This document shows positions 22,494 through 25,633 of a stretch of DNA of 25,633 nucleotides, one piece after another. A program made the translations under genes and the position numbers. The DNA is taken from the NCBI GenBank assembly GCA_011365025.1, contig RDOF01000040.1, positions 1-25,633 of the forward strand, given 5' to 3'. The notes below the pieces were generated by a model, which was not told where the DNA came from, searched no databases, and worked only from the letters and a program-made list of their open reading frames with translations. Position 1 is the stretch's first letter; every line of letters starts with the position of its first letter. This stretch comes from Candidatus Thorarchaeota archaeon. GTDB lineage: Archaea; Asgardarchaeota; Thorarchaeia; Thorarchaeales; Thorarchaeaceae.

Positions 22494-24059
22494 TTATTCC
22501 TCCTCGAAAAGGCTCGAAATGCCAATTTCCCGCCTCAGTGTTTCACTCAACGTATCGGCAATGAATGCATAGTAGTCCCTTAGCCGACTCTCCCTTTTCT
22601 TCCTTCTGTGAATACTCTGTCTTTTCCGTACCACTTTTCCAAGTTCTCGAAGACATTCCTTGAATCCTAGATCGATTTCCCGCCGTACAGAGTCAACATT
22701 ACCAATGTACTCTTTTCCCACAGTCTTGTAGGGTATCTTCGTTGAGCAGATGTGAACGAAGAACGCTAGAGGGTCTTCAGCCCTGAAACCATAATTCTTG
22801 AGGTTAAGGTCTCGTAACACCTTCGTTGAAACATCTGAGCCCTCATCATACAGAAGAGGAATCCTATTTGCAAATCGAAATAGCTGTGAGCCTGTGACTA
22901 GATTGCCCCCATAGGCAACACCGACTTCGACAATGAAAGGATGCCCTTCATAGACGTTTGGATTCCTTGTTTTTGCCACTACCAATTCAGGATTGAGTCT
23001 TTCAATCCCGGCTTTCAAAACATCTTCTCCCGCTGGCGAAAGCGAATCTGCCGAAGGTGCTAGAAACTTGGGGTAACTGGAGAGGGCATTCATTAGCTCC
23101 ACAAGTTGTTGATTTTCCAATTCACTTGGTATCTCATTCCCATCAAGGCCTGCATATTCAAGAAAGTCTGCCGCTATCTTATCTCCAACTCTCTGGAAAC
23201 AACTGGTGAGAAAAGACTTGAGTGTCCTTGCTCTCGAACTTCCTGCCATCGTCTTCAGCATCTCAACATCTGTTCCTCTTGGATGTGGTTTCATGCCCCT
23301 CGTTGGATTTGGTGTCAGCTCAATTACGCGCGTGTGGTTAATCTGCTCTCCATCTGGTGAACTGAAGTGAATTGAAGCGTAGGGTACAATAACGCTAGTC
23401 TGAGCGAAGTAGTCGAGTATCTTCCTCTTACTTCTAATCCAGTCGCCTTGAAGTGCATATGTCACTTCTGTGCCGCTTTCTGAGGGCTCCTTTGAGAATT
23501 CATCTTCCTCCAAGATAATCGGAAGGTTGTTCTCAATATCAAGCTGCAATAAGACACGATGCCCTTTAGCCAGGCCACAAATTCCTGTTCTTATCTCAAT
23601 AGGCTGTTGTGTTGTAATCTGTCCATAAAGGAGCGCTAAACTCCCCCCTAGGCCAAAAGTCCCTCTGCTCTGCCTATGGGCGAATTTTGTGCCGGTAAGC
23701 ATCCGACCAATGAGTCTTGGGATGTTCTCCCGTGGAATACCAGTACCATTATCGGCGATGCTTAGAGTAAGAAGCTGTGGACCTGAGTTCAGTAGGTCCA
23801 GCTCTTCTTTATCCTGCTCCTGATTCTGAAGAATTACGCGTATTTCGGGTAAGATGCGAGCCTCTTCGCAGGCATCAAGGCTATTCTCAACCAATTCTCT
23901 TACTGATACATAGAGTGACCTAGCTGGATTGTCAAAGCCCGCGATGGTTCTATTTCGGTAGAACCACGATGAGACCGACAGCTCAACAATTTCTGACTGC
24001 GTTTTTTGAGGCGATAGCAATTTGGATACTCCACTGACTTTCTCAGAGATTGGTAACAC
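22494..24059 (-). CDS. Topoisomerase VI subunit B-like GHKL ATPase
   Basis: This 521-residue protein has the full Top6B layout. The GHKL ATPase has the N-box RELVENSLDAC (54-64), DNGTGIP (103-109) and QSRGTFGLGGSLALLYGQ (130-147), where canonical proteins read QSRGQQGIG. Next come a helix-two-turn-helix-like region (about 255-335), then the transducer with FRFANRIPLLYDEGSDV (394-410) and the switch-lysine region LKNYGF (420-425, K421). ATP-driven dimerisation would gate DNA passage with the A subunit. The C-terminus is basic. GTG 24059 gives the longest protein; TTG 24020 has GGAG eight bases upstream and may be the true start. It precedes the A gene by four bases, the usual archaeal B-A order. 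Confidence 0.87.
   Translation of the reverse strand: MLPISEKVSGVSKLLSPQKTQSEIVELSVSSWFYRNRTIAGFDNPARSLYVSVRELVENSLDACEEARILPEIRVILQNQEQDKEELDLLNSGPQLLTLSIADNGTGIPRENIPRLIGRMLTGTKFAHRQSRGTFGLGGSLALLYGQITTQQPIEIRTGICGLAKGHRVLLQLDIENNLPIILEEDEFSKEPSESGTEVTYALQGDWIRSKRKILDYFAQTSVIVPYASIHFSSPDGEQINHTRVIELTPNPTRGMKPHPRGTDVEMLKTMAGSSRARTLKSFLTSCFQRVGDKIAADFLEYAGLDGNEIPSELENQQLVELMNALSSYPKFLAPSADSLSPAGEDVLKAGIERLNPELVVAKTRNPNVYEGHPFIVEVGVAYGGNLVTGSQLFRFANRIPLLYDEGSDVSTKVLRDLNLKNYGFRAEDPLAFFVHICSTKIPYKTVGKEYIGNVDSVRREIDLGFKECLRELGKVVRKRQSIHRRKKRESRLRDYYAFIADTLSETLRREIGISSLFEEE
22499..22505 (-). promoter_or_regulatory. Shine-Dalgarno site inside the Top6B end
   Basis: GAGGAGG on the minus strand sits nine bases before ATG 22489 and within the last codons of the Top6B-like gene. 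This implies translational coupling of the two subunits and fixes the start of the A subunit. Confidence 0.75.
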
Positions 24060-24106
24060 GCTATCGCTTTGAAGGTGGGTGTTACACTGAGAACATTTTC
24101 AGCTGG

Positions 24107-25009
24107 TCAGAAGAACAGGCTGGGAACAAAGAAGTATCCCATTACCACCATTGCCAGCAGTGCCACAGTAGCAACGATCCATAGGTTCCTATTCCACTTC
24201 ATAACGATGTAGCCATCAAAGGGGTACAAGGGAACCATATTGAAGAGTCCCAACATTGCGTTGAGAATCATCCCATATTGCAGGATAAGTCCTAGGGGGA
24301 ATGATAGGCCTCCTTGAATAGCCACGATTATCTCGATAGCTGCAAGGAAAACACCACCCAGCACCAAGTTGGCGATGGGTCCCGCCAGAGTGGACTTCGC
24401 CCCTTCCTCTAGGCTCTTTGCCCCTCGTGTGTCAACAACACCTGTCCCGAATATTGGAACGGCAAAAAGGATGGCAATTAGAGAGAGATAGTACCCTTGG
24501 GGGATCATTCTGAATTCGGAGTACATCCCGTAATTCTGAGCCACAAACTTGTGAGCCAGTTCGTGCGTAAGAAAGGCAAAAGCAAACAACCCTATCATGC
24601 CAACTGGATACCACCAGTATCCACCAGCAATTAGCCCGGGCAAGATTTGAATCGCTCTAATTATCCCCAAAGGTGGGCCTCCAATCAAGGCGAAACCTAC
24701 AAGCGTGACAAGGAGAACTGCGATTCCGAGGTCACGAATCTCTCGCTTGGAGAATCGGCTTTTCCTGGGTTTTATTGGGCTCCTGGGAGTTTTTGCCTGT
24801 CTAATTACTATGTCTTCGTCGTACTCGTCATCTTCATCATACTGCCCACTGAACGATTCGGCCACTCTTCTTCTGGCTTCATCCTTTGCTCTCTGCAAAC
24901 CTGGACAGCCATGACCCTCAGGCAGCCTGTGCTCTGTGCAGAACACCCCATTGCAATAGGGACATGTGTAACATAGGTCGTCCTTACCACAGAGAGAGCA
25001 ATGTGCCAT
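24107..25009 (-). CDS. AN1 zinc finger fused to a site-2 protease (M50) domain
   Basis: This 300-residue protein has an N-terminal AN1-type zinc finger with C4, C7, C16, C19, C24, H27, H33 and C35 in the expected spacing. An acidic linker (about 55-70) and a basic stretch (71-90) follow, then a membrane domain with an intramembrane metalloprotease site: H149-E150-x-x-H153 in LTHELAHKF, and D265 in NMVPLYPFDGY, the third zinc ligand. About five or six hydrophobic segments surround it. It should cut membrane-bound substrates within the bilayer; AN1 fingers often bind ubiquitin-like or protein quality-control partners. ATG 25009 is preceded by GGAG at a spacing of 8, better than ATG 25015. It is 47 bases upstream of Top6B on the same strand. 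Confidence 0.88.
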   Translation of the reverse strand: MAHCSLCGKDDLCYTCPYCNGVFCTEHRLPEGHGCPGLQRAKDEARRRVAESFSGQYDEDDEYDEDIVIRQAKTPRSPIKPRKSRFSKREIRDLGIAVLLVTLVGFALIGGPPLGIIRAIQILPGLIAGGYWWYPVGMIGLFAFAFLTHELAHKFVAQNYGMYSEFRMIPQGYYLSLIAILFAVPIFGTGVVDTRGAKSLEEGAKSTLAGPIANLVLGGVFLAAIEIIVAIQGGLSFPLGLILQYGMILNAMLGLFNMVPLYPFDGYIVMKWNRNLWIVATVALLAMVVMGYFFVPSLFF

Positions 25010-25097
25010 AATCATTTCTCCAATTCTATGCTACGAGTTCTTCCTATTGGCTTTCTTAAGCGTATTCCTAGCATCCTATTTTTCATGGACACTTGAC

Positions 25098-25106
25098 AAT
25101 ATTTAA
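25098..25106 (+). promoter_or_regulatory. Putative TATA box of the Hsp20-like gene
   Basis: AATATTTAA lies about 25 bases before an in-frame ATG at 25126. That would allow a leaderless start there, or a leader of about 70 bases to ATG 25195. Confidence 0.4.
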
Positions 25107-25194
25107 TTACGTAAGAAAAGGAATTATGAATGATTGCTTGGAACTCTGCGGGGTCCGGGCACGTTTTGCGAGGGACTTTGCCCTTCAATATCAA

Positions 25195-25633
25195 ATGCCT
25201 TTCCGGAGTTCATCCAAGCGGGAGGAAAAGAAGCTCATGATTGATGATGATACATTTGAGAAGTTGTTCCGCGACCTGATTGAAGACTTCCTTAGAAGAG
25301 CTGGAATAGGACATAGCGAATCATTCTTCGATTCACAAGAAGGTGACAGCCAGATTGCGACAGATGAAGGAGTACTGAGAATTGACACCCCAGGCCGCCC
25401 TGTAATGGAAAGAGTCGACTTTGATGATTATTGTTTGATAGTCATTGAGGGGTGTATGGACAAATCTGGGATAGTCGCCAAGGCTAAAGGTAATCAGCTT
25501 CTTCTCGAGGTTGAAAACGGTGAGGAACTGCTTCAAGAAATGCCATTCATCATTGATGCGGAAAAATCAATCATCTCATGCCAAAATGGTGTGGCTGAGA
25601 TTACCGTCACGAAATCCGATGTTGAGGAATCCG
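25195..25633 (+). CDS. Hsp20/alpha-crystallin-like protein, truncated by the window edge
   Basis: An open plus-strand frame runs to the end of the window without a stop. From ATG 25195 it reads MPFRSSSKREEKKL, a helix with DDDTFEKLFRDLIEDFLRR, then strands typical of the alpha-crystallin fold: RVDFDDYCLIVIEG, GIVAKAKGNQLLLEV, and an ending close to the family's consensus, ISCQNGVAEITVTK. Such proteins are ATP-independent chaperones that hold unfolded proteins. The start is uncertain: ATG 25126 is in frame and fits a leaderless transcript, while ATG 25237 has GGAGG 11 bases upstream. The sequence is divergent from typical Hsp20, so a CS-domain-like relative is possible. It is divergently oriented from the AN1-protease gene. 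Confidence 0.6.
   Translation, partial: MPFRSSSKREEKKLMIDDDTFEKLFRDLIEDFLRRAGIGHSESFFDSQEGDSQIATDEGVLRIDTPGRPVMERVDFDDYCLIVIEGCMDKSGIVAKAKGNQLLLEVENGEELLQEMPFIIDAEKSIISCQNGVAEITVTKSDVEES

Noticed and set aside
19587..24059. Calling the Topo VI-like run a proven antiviral defence system
   Set aside because: The gene content is suggestive, but there are no signs of a mobile island, toxin-antitoxin pair or neighbouring defence genes, and the pair could be the ordinary Topo VI of this lineage.

Overview
This window looks like a piece of an archaeal chromosome. The supporting signs are archaeal TATA-like boxes upstream of genes, Shine-Dalgarno motifs mixed with apparently leaderless starts, frequent TTG and GTG starts, an Alg13/Alg14 pair, a topoisomerase VI-type A/B pair and an AmrS-type radical SAM enzyme. 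Two longin-like proteins, a roadblock/LC7 protein and an AN1 zinc finger fused to a site-2 protease point to an Asgard archaeon, perhaps Thorarchaeota. That placement is inference; there is no rRNA or other taxonomic marker here.

Layout. (a) 1-1356, minus strand: two tandem paralogous membrane proteins of unknown function, one cut by the window edge. (b) 1545-8157: a surface-glycan locus with three GT-B glycosyltransferases, one GT2 glycosyltransferase, a left-handed beta-helix acyltransferase and an Alg14/Alg13 pair whose reading frames overlap by 4 bases. (c) 8386-14334: unlinked-looking single genes: a basic-tailed unknown protein with a palindrome at its promoter, a polytopic membrane protein, a small DUF-like protein, a Cas4/RecB-like nuclease, a transglutaminase-like protein divergent from a coiled-coil/winged-helix protein, and a helical unknown. 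(d) 14448-18264, plus strand: AmrS radical SAM enzyme, a DUF2797 protein and two tandem longin-like/winged-helix paralogs. (e) 18261-19495, minus strand: a roadblock protein followed by a NifB-like radical SAM protein. (f) 19587-24059, minus strand: a compact run of Top6B-like, Top6A-like, coiled-coil/winged-helix and PD-(D/E)XK nuclease-like genes, preceded by an AN1-site-2 protease gene. (g) 25195 to the end: an Hsp20-like gene, cut by the window edge.

The best candidate for something undescribed is region (f). The two topoisomerase VI-like subunits are divergent; in particular, the Toprim DxD motif of the A subunit reads D-M-S. They share a tight gene run with a coiled-coil DNA-binding-like protein and a restriction-type nuclease. 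This could be a DNA-processing or defence module, or the organism's ordinary Topo VI with unusual partners; genome-wide comparison is needed to tell. Second is region (e): a NifB-like protein with most cluster-binding residues but no visible nitrogenase genes. No tRNA, rRNA, CRISPR array or insertion sequence was seen, and there is no gene-free stretch longer than about 300 bases.
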